A DNA stretch of 64,000 nucleotides from Eumeta japonica. Taxonomy: Eukaryota > Arthropoda > Insecta > Lepidoptera > Psychidae. The translations under genes and the position numbers were made by a program. This document shows, one piece after another, positions 42,031-53,938 of the stretch; position 1 is the first letter of the stretch; the number at the start of each line of letters is the position of its first letter. Location: contig BGZK01001608.1 of the NCBI GenBank assembly GCA_005406025.1, positions 1-64,000 of the forward strand. The letters run 5' to 3'. The notes beneath the pieces were generated by a model. That model was given only the letters and a program-made list of their open reading frames with translations. It had not been told where the DNA came from and did no database searches.

Positions 42031-43690
42031 ACAGAGGAATCCACAAAGTTCAATCTATGCTACTGCTTTCATAGCTTCTGAACACTCAGGTGATTCATGG
42101 TATATAGATTCTGGTGCTTCAATGCACATGATCAAATACAATTACATGCTGAAAAATGAAAAAAACACCTATCATAAAGATAATAAAGGTAGCTAATGAC
42201 AAATTATTATCAGTTCACAGTTCAGGGCAGTTGGTTTTAAAAGTATGCAATGACAAAGGTCAGTACAGTACAGAAATTGTGTTCCAAGATGTACTTTATG
42301 TGCCAAAGCTAGCCACAAACCTACTATCTGTCAGTCAGATCATCAATAATGGAGGTCAAGTAAAATTCAACAGTAAATGCTGCATTATAATGAATAAAAA
42401 ACAATCTGTTTGTCGCAACTGCTAGTTTAATCAACAATATGTACCAGTTAGATGTAAAATGTGAACATTCATACATATCAGATGTTGGTAAACAGAATGT
42501 TTATATATGGCATCAACGCATGGGCCATCTGAATTTTCAAGATTTGACTAAAATAGTAGAAAACACTAATGGTGTGAAAATATCTAAGAAAGATGATAAA
42601 TTAACTTGTCTAACATGCTTAGAAGGGAAACAGTAACGTTTACTATTTAAACATAGCGAATCCAAAACTACAAAATTATTAGAATCGGTGCATTCAGATA
42701 TTTGTGGTCCAATGCAGACCAGATGTTTAGGAGGTGCAAATTACTTCATAACGTTTATCGACGATTATTCTAAAAAGGTATTTGTATACTTTTTACACAA
42801 GAAGTCAGAAACTCTAGAAAAATTTAAAGAGTTCAAAAATCAAGTGGAAAAACAGTTAGAATATCATATCAAATATCTTCGCTCCGATAATGGCCTTGAA
42901 TATATCAACTCTAGCTACTCTGAGTTTCTTAAAAGTATTGGAATAATACATCAAACCACTACTCCTTACACCCCTGAACAGAATCGAGTGTCAGAACGCA
43001 TGAACCGAACATTAGTAGAGAAAGCAAAGTGTTTGTTAATCAATGCCAACTTACCTAAAATGTACTGGGTAGAATCCATACACAATGCTGCTTATTTAAT
43101 CAACAAGTCACCAACAAGATCACTGAAATGCAAGACACCAGAAGAAATATGGACAAGGAAGAAGCCAAATATACACTAATTAAAAGTATTCGGATGCGAA
43201 GCTATGATTCATATTCCCAAAGAAAAAAGACAAAATGGGATCCCAAGGCACAAAAATCTATATTTATTGGATATTGTGATCACACAAAAGGCTACAGATT
43301 TTTATTACCAGGTTCCAGAACAGTAATTAAAAGTAAAGATACCGTGTTCCTAGAATCTACAGTAAAGAAAAATTATGTTCCGGTCGATTTGACGATAGAC
43401 AGTTCTATGTATGATTTATCATCTGAACCAGACGATACATCTGAAATCTCTGATACGAATGAAACGTCACAAACTACAAACACAGAATATTTCCCTGAAT
43501 CGAATACCTCATAAAGTAGTGAATACTCACCGAACCAAACATTTAAGACACCGCCTTGATCAAATATCACTTTGAGACCAAGAAACAAAGAATTATTTGC
43601 AAAACTTAATTATGAACAAAGCGTCTTGTGTTGTAATGAAAACGTTAGTGTTTCATTCAATTATAGTGAAGTAATTGCATCATCTGATTC
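42031..43690 (+). pseudogene. Protease and integrase of the copia element
   Basis: Protease active site WYIDSGASMHM near 42098. Integrase: HHCC-type region with HQRMGHLNFQDL and LTCLTCLEGK (42510-42630), core with VHSDICGP near 42690, RSDNGLEY near 42880 and TPEQNRVSERMNRT near 42975, giving D, D and E of the catalytic triad. Stops near 42634, 43177 and 43512 break the frame. Confidence 0.9.
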
Positions 43691-45160
43691 AGAAAAATAG
43701 AAGACATCAATAAGAAAAGAACTTGAACCTCATCATCAGAATGGAACTTATACATTGATAGAAAAGCCCCCGAATGCTAAACTAAATGGAAGCAAATGGG
43801 TTTTCCGAATAAAAGATGAGACAACAGGCCGTCGATACAAAGATCGACTGTGTGCTATAGGATATGCACAACTGGAACGGATTGATTATAATGAAACCTT
43901 TTCACCGACTGTAAGGTATATCTCTATTCAATTGCTAATATCTATTGCAGATCAAGAAAAATTACAAATCATCGACTTTGATGTCACCACTGCGTTCTTG
44001 TATGGGCAACTGAATGAGAACATACTGATGACACCACCTGAGGGACTGGATTGCAAACCAAACATAGTATGTAAATTAGTTAAATCTCTATATGGATTAT
44101 AGCAAGCACCCAGGTGTTGGAATGATAAATTTGACTCAGCCTTAAAGAAATTTGGATTTGAGAAATATAATGCAGATTAGTGTATGTATACTGGACAAAT
44201 AAAAGGTTTCAAATGTTACTTATGTCTATATGTTGATGATGGACTATTGCTCTGTAGTGATAAATCGGTGATTATGGAAGTGGTTAATGATCTTCAATTT
44301 AATTTTGATCTAAAAGTATGTCCTCGACTAACAAACTTTGTTGGTATGCAAATTGAAAGACATGGTATTTTCATTCATCAAACCAATCACATCAACCAGT
44401 TAATAAAGAAATTTAATATGCATAGTGCTAATTCCAACTTATTCCTGCCGATCCTCATGTAAAACTCCAGAAGGCGGATGATAAGCCAAAGAAAGATCAT
44501 CCATATCGAGAGGCAGTTGGATCTTTGATACACGCAGCTACTGTAAGTAGACCCGACGTAATGTTTGCTGTGAGTCAGGTAAGTCGATACTTACATTCTT
44601 ATGATGACTCACACTGGAATGCTGTAATGAAGATATTAAAATATCTGAAAGAAACTAAGGATCATGGGTTAAACTATATGTCTGAGTCTGAGAGCACTGA
44701 TTTTATTGGATATGGCGATGCTGATTTTGCAAATGAAATCGATACCAGGAGATCAATAACTGGATATGTTTTTCTCAAAAATGGAGCTGCTGTCACATGG
44801 TCTACATAGCGATAACAAATTGTGGCATTATTTGCTACCGAATCTGAATTCATGGCTGTGTGTACAGCCACCAAAGAAGCTATTTGGCTAAGACAGCTAC
44901 TTTGTGATATCTGTGAATACAAACAGAATTCTGTGTGTATAAATATTGATAATCAGAGTGCTATTAGTGTGATTAAGAATAGTGAATTCCATAAGAGATG
45001 TAAACAAATTGATATTAAGTACAATTTTGTTAGAGAAATACCACAACAATATAATAAGTATAAACTATGTACACAGTAACTAATATACTGATATTTTTAC
45101 CAAAGCTTTGCCTAAAGATAAATTTAAATTCATGAAACATAATATTGGTATATCAAGGTT
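43691..45160 (+). pseudogene. Reverse transcriptase and RNase H of the copia element
   Basis: RT: NGSKWVFRIKDE near 43788, DFDVTTAFLYGQL near 43977, VKSLYGL near 44080, catalytic YVDD at 44228-44239. RNase H: YGDADFANE near 44712, RRSITGYVFL near 44748, TESEFMAVC near 44836 and INIDNQSAI near 44940. Stop codons near 44101, 44178 and 44807 make it inactive. Confidence 0.9.
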
Positions 45161-45256
45161 GGTACTTAATTGTCACTATGAGGTATAAAATGTGTCAATA
45201 GTTACTACAGTTATTTATTGTTTTGTAATTCATAAAAGGCTGGAACATAGGAAGAG

Positions 45257-45471
45257 TGTTAAAATAAAATATCAATTATACGTTTAAATTTCGCGCCTTC
45301 AATAATGTCTTTATAGGCTTGTATGCGCTTTTGTGCCCTCTTTAACTTTTGGTCATCTGTTACTCTAAAATTCTTAACGCTAAAACATCTATTTAAAAGT
45401 TGTACATATAGTTCTTAATTAATAAATAAGTTTATTATATAAAATAGTGTTTTTGTCCATACAAGTTAACA
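45257..45471 (+). repeat. 3' LTR of the copia element
   Basis: 215 bp, TGTTAAAAT to AGTTAACA, preceded by a purine stretch (GGAAGAG). Confidence 0.9.
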
Positions 45472-45472
45472 A

Positions 45473-45772
45473 TTCATATACCGATCTCCACAGTTTTCCC
45501 ATTTGCAGTTTGCATTCTGTTGCTCGTTCTGTGCTTTCAAGAAAGTTGTTCTAAAAGCAACAACAAAATTATATTCATATTTGTTTCCAGAAAAATTAAG
45601 AGTCTGACTAGCGTGTTCCGTTTGTTCATATACCGATTTTCAGACTTTCGATTTTCGGTTTTTATTTTCTTTGCTGACCCTGTATATTCAGGAAAGTTAT
45701 ACCTTGAACAGCAGCAAAATTATTCTATGAATTTTTCCCGAAAAATACCCGAGTTACACTAGTATGTACCGT
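45473..45772 (+). repeat. Diverged tandem dimer, about 150 bp per unit
   Basis: TTCATATACCGATCTCC... (from 45474) is followed by a second unit from about 45627, TTCATATACCGATTTTC.... Both share GAAAGTT..., CAGCA/AGCAACAACAAAATTAT and the AAAAAT...GAGT tail. Confidence 0.75.
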
Positions 45773-48700
45773 ATCAATTTAAACATAAGTATTTTTTTTA
45801 TATTTATTTTTGTACCATTTTTCAGCAACAAATTGTCCTTTATTTCTTCGACGAATTATTGTATATCTGCTACAATAGCGTTTTTTAATTTCATTCCTTC
45901 TTCTTTTGACATATTCTTTAGTCTCATTTTTGCATTTCTATACTTTTTTTTTTGCATATTTTCGCCTATGTTTCAATATGTCCTTTATTTGCCCTCTGTG
46001 GTTGGCCTTCGCAAACAATAAATCTTCATACTAACATTTGTTCTCTTGCGTAGTTAGTGGAAAGAAGAAATAATCACACAAAAGTCTATAAAAAAGTTTA
46101 ATATAAAAGGTAACTTCCCTTATATGCCACTTAATAAGTGAATTGAGAGAAGTATTTTCCTAGTGATATCCTAACTTAAACAAACTATCATCAGACCAAT
46201 TTTTGCGTTAATTGGACTTATAGTCTTTAAAGAATTCGTAATGAGTGAATGAATGAGTGGTATTTTCTTACACCTATATTTTAGGCTTTCATTTCTAAAC
46301 AAAAATTTAATTTGTACAAGTACATTATCTTTTCTTCTCTGCAATATCTTATTGTTTGAATAGCAATAATTTGTAACTAATATTAATGATGTAAATAGCA
46401 TATTTAGCTCTTAGAATTTCCAATAAAGAATGCAAAATACGAAGCACAGGTGCACTGCATCCAACCAAGTGCACAATACGTTTTCCTTCAGCAAACGCGA
46501 ATGCCAAGCGAAAGTTTTGAATGCAGCTTTATTTTTCATTTAAAATTTGACGTGCTTGGCTGGTGCTTATCTGTCTCATTTTGATATGGTTTATATGTAC
46601 ATCAGTACATTAAAAGCCTCTTTCACCATTTTAAGTTGGCATTTGATTAAGTTTTTTTTAAATAAAATTTGCGCTCCACGTCCTCTTTTTAGTGGTTTTG
46701 TTTAAATTATTTGGGCTAAATCCATTGAAAGGAAGACTTAGAAGCAAAAAAATATTTTAAAAGTAGCTTTTAGTAAAAAGAGAGTTTAAAAGTAGATAGT
46801 GGAAAAGGCCCTAATAGTAACATTTATCATAATAGTACGGTTACTATTATGACAATTTTGATAATTTTATTTGAAGGATTTATGTCGTTAAACCTCATTG
46901 TTGTTCCATGACCAAATGTTAGATTTATTTTTATTTATGAGCTCACGTCTCCCTCTCCAGTGGGGTCAACAAAGACCCCAAAAAGAAGCCGCCCGAAAGG
47001 AAGGAACGGCTGCTATAAAATGAAACGGCAAATGAAAAATTAAAAAATTTTAAAAGTCGCGACCCGAAAAACAAACTAAAAATATGTATACAATTTCTGT
47101 AATTTTCTACAAGATGATGTAGAAAATCATACAAATAAATGTAATAAATATTTGCAATCAGACCCTTCAGATTCATATTTTCGTACTTACTGCTTACTTA
47201 CTGAATATCCCTTCGACTTGTAGATTTGTCGTTGTGATTAACATGTAGATCCATTTCACATTACAGTTTTATTTAAAATAAAGAGCCTCTGAACTAAGCA
47301 ATGGATATACAGACGAATCTATAAAGGTTTCATTTTAATTACGGAACCCTAAAAATAAAGACAGAAAAAAGAATAATCCGGTTGAGTTAACTCAAAAAAT
47401 GTGGGTAAAGTTACAATAATTCGCTCAGTCTTAAAAACTGGTACGAATGTTGACGACACCATTAAAAATGAAATATGAAAAATCCCCAACGTTTTTATCA
47501 GTGCAAAAAAATTACTTCAAAGTTTAAGTTCACACTTATGGGTTTTTTGCACTTTTCAGTCAAATGGTAAATTTGATTATAGAAATAGGTCTGAAAAAAA
47601 TTGTAATGTAATGCACTGATATATGAAAATTGTTCATACATTTTTTTTCTAAGAATCGCCATTTTTGAAACATAGAGATACAAAAAAATTAAAAAGTTTT
47701 GTTCTTAATATACGTGAGTACGCCTCAAGGCCGCACTTGTCTTAATATTCATCACTGGAGTTGTATTACAAGTAAAATATTGGTTTGTGTATATTAATAT
47801 ATGTTTTAAGGACGGGCCATGAGACCGTCTTACGGGCCACGGGATCAAAATTTGTCTTCCAAATTGTGGCGTTAAATTTAATTAAATTGACACAACATGG
47901 AGAACAATCTATCAGTTTGACAAAACAAAAATGCCGACTTGTATCGTAAAAAGTTGTATGCGTTATATTCAATTAAAATAAGAAAATGAACAATATTTGA
48001 AAAAAAATGACATGCATTCACGTATGTGACTTGAATTTTTATGGAGAAGATATTTTAAGAAAAAAGAATTATTACGAGTATTAGACGAAAGTGAAATTAC
48101 GCCAAATACTTAAAGAAATTTTATAGTTTTTTAAATTTAATTTTATTGTTTTAACAAAAGGATGCGAACTATACATATATTTTTTATGTTTTATCATCAA
48201 ATAAAAGTAAAAATAGAAGACATTTTCCATAAAATCTTATATTCACTTTTATTCACATTATTTTCCACCCAAGAAACTTAAATTTCAGCATAATAAAATG
48301 GCATTCGACGTAGGATTTTTGTGTTTGAACTTTCCGCTATTAAAACTGAAAGATTTTCATAAAATTGAAAAATTATTGTTACCAATACGATTTAAAAAAA
48401 AATTGTTTTTATCAGATTTTGACGTTTTAAGGTCCTAGGACTCTATTTCGACCACTTTCCAAGTGATGTCTGTATGTCCCATATGTATGTGTATATAAAT
48501 ATCTCATAATTTTGTATAGCGTCACTGATCGAAACACTGTTTGCCATATTCGAAAGTGGTTTACTGAACTTAGACTTCTTGAATCGTTGAAAGAATTCCG
48601 CCCTATAGATTTTGAAAAACCTCAAAAATACAGTTTTTCAAAAGCTGTTTTTGAAATAACTCTTAGGTAACCATCGATACCAAAATCTAATCAACTCTCT

Positions 48701-49204
48701 TCTCCAAACAGTTGCATCGCCTATCGTAAACCGCATAAATATGGATTAATCTGTTAAAGAGTTATCATAGTTATTAATAATTTACCGTTGATCAAGTTGC
48801 GACGTGGGTATATTTGAATTAATGGAATTGTTATGAAGCCTTGAATAATAAAGCAATAGATCAATGGAATAAAGCAATACAAGATATTACGTACTTCACG
48901 TACTATGAGATGGTGTGCCGATAATGGAATATGTTTATGGCGGTTTTTAAAACATCGCACACTTTTTTTACTGTATTAACTTATACGTAGTTTACAGTTC
49001 TAAAATATATGTTCTAAATTATCACAAATCGGTTTTTATGACAACTGATCTTTATGGTCTTGAATACATAACTTACTACACGATGGTTATTAGAGATTTG
49101 GCTAGCAAATATGTGTAGCTCATGTTTTTGGACATTTCAGGAACATTAGACAGTGTATGGAGGCTCATTGTCAATTGGCGCAGTTATCCACTATTTACAG
49201 GATA
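45773..49204. other. AT-rich intergenic sequence
   Basis: No gene recognised. A very short open frame at 47931 begins MPTCIVKSC, reminiscent of the THAP-type zinc-finger start, but it stops after 16 codons. The dispersed GATGTCTGTATG repeat is at 48410-48500. Confidence 0.45.
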
Positions 49205-49955
49205 ATGGCGCCAAAAGGAGATCAATAACTGAATATGTTTTTTCTCAAAATGGAGCTGCTGTCACAAGGTCTACACAGCGACAACAAACTATGGCATTAT
49301 CGACTACCGAATCCGAATTCATGGCTGTGTGTGCAGCCACCAAAAAAGCTAAGACTATTTGGCTAAGACAGCTACTTTGTGATATCTGTGAATACAAACA
49401 GAACTCTGTATGTATAAATATTGACAATCAGAGTGCTATCAGTGTGATTAAGAACAGTGAATTCCATAAGAGATGTAAACACATTGATATTAAGTACAAT
49501 TTTGTTAAAGAGAAATACCACAACAATATAATAAGTTCAAACTATGTACATAGTGCTAATCAATATGCTGGTATTTTCACCAAACCTTTTCCTAAAGATA
49601 AATTTAAATTCACGAAACATAATATTGCTATGTGAAAGTTTGATACTTAATTGCTACTATAAGGTATAAAATAAATCAATAGTTACTGCTGTTATTTATT
49701 GTTTTGTAATTCATATTTCGTAAAAGGCTCTAATTTAGGAAGAGTGTAATAAAAAATGGCAATTGAATGCTTAAATTTCGCGCCTTCACTATTGTTTCTA
49801 TTGGCTTGTACGCGCTTTGGCGCCCTCTTTAATTTTTGGTCGTCTGTCACTTTAAAATTCCTAACGCTAAAACATCTATTCAAAAGTTGTACATTTTTTT
49901 CTTAATTAATAAAATAGTTTATTGTGTAAAATAGTGTTTTCGTCCACACAAGTTA
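49205..49955 (+). mobile_element. 5'-truncated copia relative: RNase H end plus 3' LTR
   Basis: From about 49214 the sequence follows 44745-45471 of the other copia element. The frame at 49153-49635 is open here, including TESEFMAVCAATKKA, INIDNQSAISVI and the pol C-terminus KFTKHNIAM, TGA 49633-49635. The LTR (about 49746-49955) follows. Compared with the first copy it has fewer stops in this region. A short ATT-rich microsatellite follows it, 49950-50010. Confidence 0.88.
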
Positions 49956-51300
49956 ATAATAATTATTTTTATTGTTATTACTATTATTGTTGTTATTATT
50001 ATTATTTTATTATATTCCCAATTACAAATAATTACATATTTATTAAATGTCCTTAAAACTAAAACATTAAAATATTATAAATTTATGTAATCTTAAAAGT
50101 GAAAATAATATTAATCTAACTTATTTTTGTTGCACAATTTGTTATCTTATTTATTCTTTTAAGAGCAAGGGGCCTTTAAATTTCCTACACGTGTCTTTTA
50201 TGGCTTTTTCTCAAAAGTCCCAAATGTTATGTGGCCACCATGCGTTTCTGGAATCACTCAACCACTTTATGATTTCCCGGGCCTCGACTACAATACTCTT
50301 TTGTATCAGTCATAAACTTAACTTTCCTTTTTTTCATTTGTTGTAACAATGATAAAGAATAAAGATTGAATAATCAACTTAAGAATTTCTGACACTTTCA
50401 ACTAAAGCTACCATTATCAAACTTTCCATTTAAGAATCAATTTAAATAAATCATTTGAATATTTCAATCCGCGCCACGCACTAAGAAGTAGCGCCATGTA
50501 TCAGAGGATGCGAAGGCATTACACTAGTAACCTTATTAAGCGCTTTCTGTTCGAGTCGAAAAAGTATAAATGCAATAGATGTCCATGACACTCGGCTTAC
50601 TCACATACTACGATCGGGAAAAGTTTTACTCCGAACAAAGCTGGTATTTCTAGTAATTTTGGAACATTATCGTTCCAGTTAAAATCTAGACGGAAACAAA
50701 AAATATAAACAGTGATTCTCACAAGCATACGGCTTACTTGATTGACCAGAATTAATTTCGATATGAAAATAGATAATATTTCGATTTTCGTCAGTTGCAT
50801 TTCTGCATAGATTCTCTCACTTTCCTAATTCAATATCTAGCCTTACATTTAAATAACTTATGTCTGTATGTCACTTTTAAATTATGAGAAAAAGTTGTTT
50901 CTCGCATCGGAACAATAAACCAAAAAACATTATAGAGAAAGTAGACTTATAACTCTTAATTAATGTTTCAATAGATTATTTGGGATGCTGAAGCAAAGAC
51001 AAATATCAATAATACCATTAATAATATCAAATAAAAATGTTGTTCTTAATGGATTGTTTACTTATAAGAATCCCGGTCGGTAACTTTTTTAGTACCCAAG
51101 TAGCGACTAAAAATAGCAAAATATTCTGAGATCAGATGCGCTGTGCTCAATATTTATTCACTTTCAACTACACACTCAAAATTTCTGTAAGTGATTCTTA
51201 CAAAGCACACAATATCAACGCAGCTAAAAAATAACTACCTAATTGGTAAAGTGACTTATAATATTTCCTTCTTATATGTATGAACGAAAAATTTTTGTTA
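49956..51300. other. AT-rich intergenic sequence
   Basis: Starts with an ATT/GTT microsatellite (to about 50010). No gene recognised. Confidence 0.5.
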
Positions 51301-51312
51301 CTAATTAGTAAC

Positions 51313-51352
51313 AGATTTTTAGGCTTCATAAATTTATGAAGCCTAAAAATCT
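51313..51352. repeat. Perfect 40-bp palindrome without a loop
   Basis: Two 20-base arms that are exact reverse complements: AGATTTTTAGGCTTCATAAA then TTTATGAAGCCTAAAAATCT. Centre between 51332 and 51333. Confidence 0.97.
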
Positions 51353-52825
51353 ATATAAGTAAAAAATGAATTATTTATTTTTATTGAATACTATTTTAAA
51401 TGTCGTTGTCAACGCTTTAAATTCAAAAATATTTAAGTGTACTTATAAACATCAGTTGGTTTTTCTAACTATACATAATATTATAATATAGATTATTCAA
51501 GCATGATAACTATTTGTCCCATAAATTAAACATATAGCAGCATGTAGCATATACTTTAATCACATATTAAATAAACAAACTACAGATAAAAGTTAGAAGA
51601 GAAAACAAATGTTTAGCTGTAAACAAATGTAATTTATAAATAAATAACTGTCAAAAACTATTGTTTATTTATATAATTTTAAGGGATGATGACAGTCCTC
51701 TCGATTTATTCACTAGAATAACTCAAATTTTCTTAAGAGCAACGTTAATTATGAGACACATATAGAGACTTACATATCGCATAATACTCCATTAAATTAT
51801 AAATTAAAGTACAATAGACGATTATTTTCAAATGGATCCCGCGTAGTAGCTCGTCCGGGCGGGGCGGGGGGGGGTTGTTATTTTCAATCTAGTGTTATGC
51901 CCCCATCTGGTGGAAGCAAGTTTACACTATAATAAAATTCTCAAAAAGTAATGGGTGTCACGTAGTATTTATTGCCTATTTTGAAAAAGACTATCAATAT
52001 AATGAAGTGCTGCTACAATTTATTTGTTTAATTATTTATAATAAATGATTTATTATGAAAAGTACATGAAATCAATATTAATTTTAAATTATTAATTCGA
52101 AATTAGCGCTAAAGCATCAACAGCGACATCTGAGATGTCTTCAGATATAACACTAACTACTTATGGTACTACCAACTTCGAAATAAAAAATTCGACCGAA
52201 ATTAGTACAATCTCTCGTAGAATCGAAAACAGGCGTAAGCGAAAATTTTGTAGCTAAATAAATATTAAACAATTAAGAAAACAAAGTAATTGTTGGAAAT
52301 ACATATACAAAAGTATAAAAAAAATTGTAGCAACCAGTGTAAAGTGTCAATAGTGCTGTAATAATGAAAAATATGAAAGAAAAAATATGATGAGATTATG
52401 GTGGCATATGACACGTGTCTCACGCCATGTGTTTAACGAGCACTTGGCCCGAAACACTACCGTGTCTCCGGATAAGTAATTCAATTTCTATTAAATTAAA
52501 CAGCGGGCAACACGATTATGCACACTCACATGATATTTATAAATATTTATTTTTGTATGTACATTAAATACACATAATTTACACGCCTACATCATGGTAT
52601 CCTAACATATTGCTAAAGTATTTCCGTGTAGATGCTAAGCCTTATTCATAAGTTAGAAAAATAAATACAGGAGAGGCGCTCTGGAACATTCTGTTGGCAC
52701 GAAGTTCCGCTTGCTGTATATTATGTACAAGCTTCTACCCGTGCTACGTGACTAACTTCTTCATTCTATGTATCGACCGATTGCGATCTCATCCATGATC
52801 CCACCTATCCAGTACTCGATGCCAA
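51353..52825. other. AT-rich sequence with a poly(G) patch
   Basis: A G-rich patch (51857-51874, GGGCGGGGCGGGGGGGGG) stands out. The stretch 52105-52260, with ACAGCGACATCTGAGATG, resembles a dispersed repeat tail. No gene recognised. Confidence 0.45.
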
Positions 52826-52829
52826 TCTC

Positions 52830-53080
52830 TCTCTCTCTCGATTCCAATTACAGTTCGGCTTTTTATTCCGAATCAGATTCTAGTTTATTCCGATTCTGGG
52901 CCCGCTCTCGATCCTGTTTGCACTCTCGAGTGTAGTTCCGGTACTGCTTCTCATTCCGACTCGAGACGTGCTTTTAATTTTATTTTTAAGCCCACACTCA
53001 ATTTTGACCTCGGTCTCGTTTTCAATTTCGTTTCCTTCCGTCTTGAATCTTAAATCTGCTCCCCGTTTCATTTACCATTT
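52830..53080 (+). repeat. Pyrimidine-rich dispersed repeat, partial copy
   Basis: Units of the TTCCGATTC / CTCTCGATCC kind, as in 28000-28190. The conserved ends of the element are not visible here. Confidence 0.65.
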
Positions 53081-53896
53081 AGGTTCCGCTACCGATTACC
53101 ATGAAGTATTGATTAGTGTGACAGTTACTGCTCCAATTTGAATGAAGTCGGGAAAAAATGCAAGAATTAAAAATTAAATTAGGTTATATTACAGCCACTC
53201 ATAAATGTTAAGTTACTTATTTTAAATACGAGATTTTAATCAAACAGAATAAAATAAACGAAAGCTCCAATATATATTTTACATATAGACAATACATCCT
53301 CAAATACAATAAAAATAAAAACTCCTGCCAACTTAATAATGCTCTGCTTGTTATAGCTACTCTTAAGTAAGAATACAGTAGTTATTATAAACACATTATT
53401 TTAGACAAAATAAAATCAATGAAAGTTACTTGTAAAGTTTGGTTCAAACTATAATAATCTAAGTTGCCAATAAAGTATATTTTCTGATATATGTACAAAA
53501 TAGTCTTCATAAATCACTTTATTTGATTATTTTCAATGAAGCTACTAAATGCCGTAGATAATTTAATTGATAGATGTATGTTTAGACTAACTTGACTTTT
53601 TTGTTTGTGAACCGATTCAAATAAAATAAAACTACGTGTAACGGGAAACTTGCCACAATACATCAATAAAACTGTACTTAAATCGATTAAGCCTTTCTAA
53701 GACTACCCATGCCAAATTACATCTTCTTAGTACTAATAATGTCCAAGGTAAGCCGTGGGTAGACAGGCAGATGAACGGATATGGTGATTGCAAGGTTATT
53801 TGTTGATTATGAGCCTCTAAAATAATTTAGGAACTGTAATAAAATGTTAACTAATATATTTTTTTAATTATGAAAATAAGCGTTTTATTATTAACT
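53081..53896. other. AT-rich intergenic sequence
   Basis: No gene or clear repeat recognised. Confidence 0.45.
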
Positions 53897-53938
53897 ATCT
53901 GACCCGGCAGACGATGCTCTACACTTTCTTGTAGATAA

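Larger units (their letters stand above)
40981..45471 (+). mobile_element. Decayed copia-type LTR retrotransposon
   Basis: A 4.5-kb element with LTRs at both ends, a primer-binding site, and one gag-pol frame in copia order: Gag with CCHC knuckle, protease, integrase, RT, RNase H. The integrase-before-RT order identifies Ty1/copia. The LTRs differ at many positions and the frame has several stops and indels, so the insertion is old. No clear target duplication was found. Confidence 0.93.

Noticed and set aside
47931..47980. THAP-domain gene start (MPTCIVKSC)
   Set aside because: Only 16 codons before a stop and no downstream THAP residues; too short to support.
51857..51874. G-quadruplex regulatory element
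   Set aside because: A single G-rich patch with no promoter or gene nearby; composition alone is not enough.
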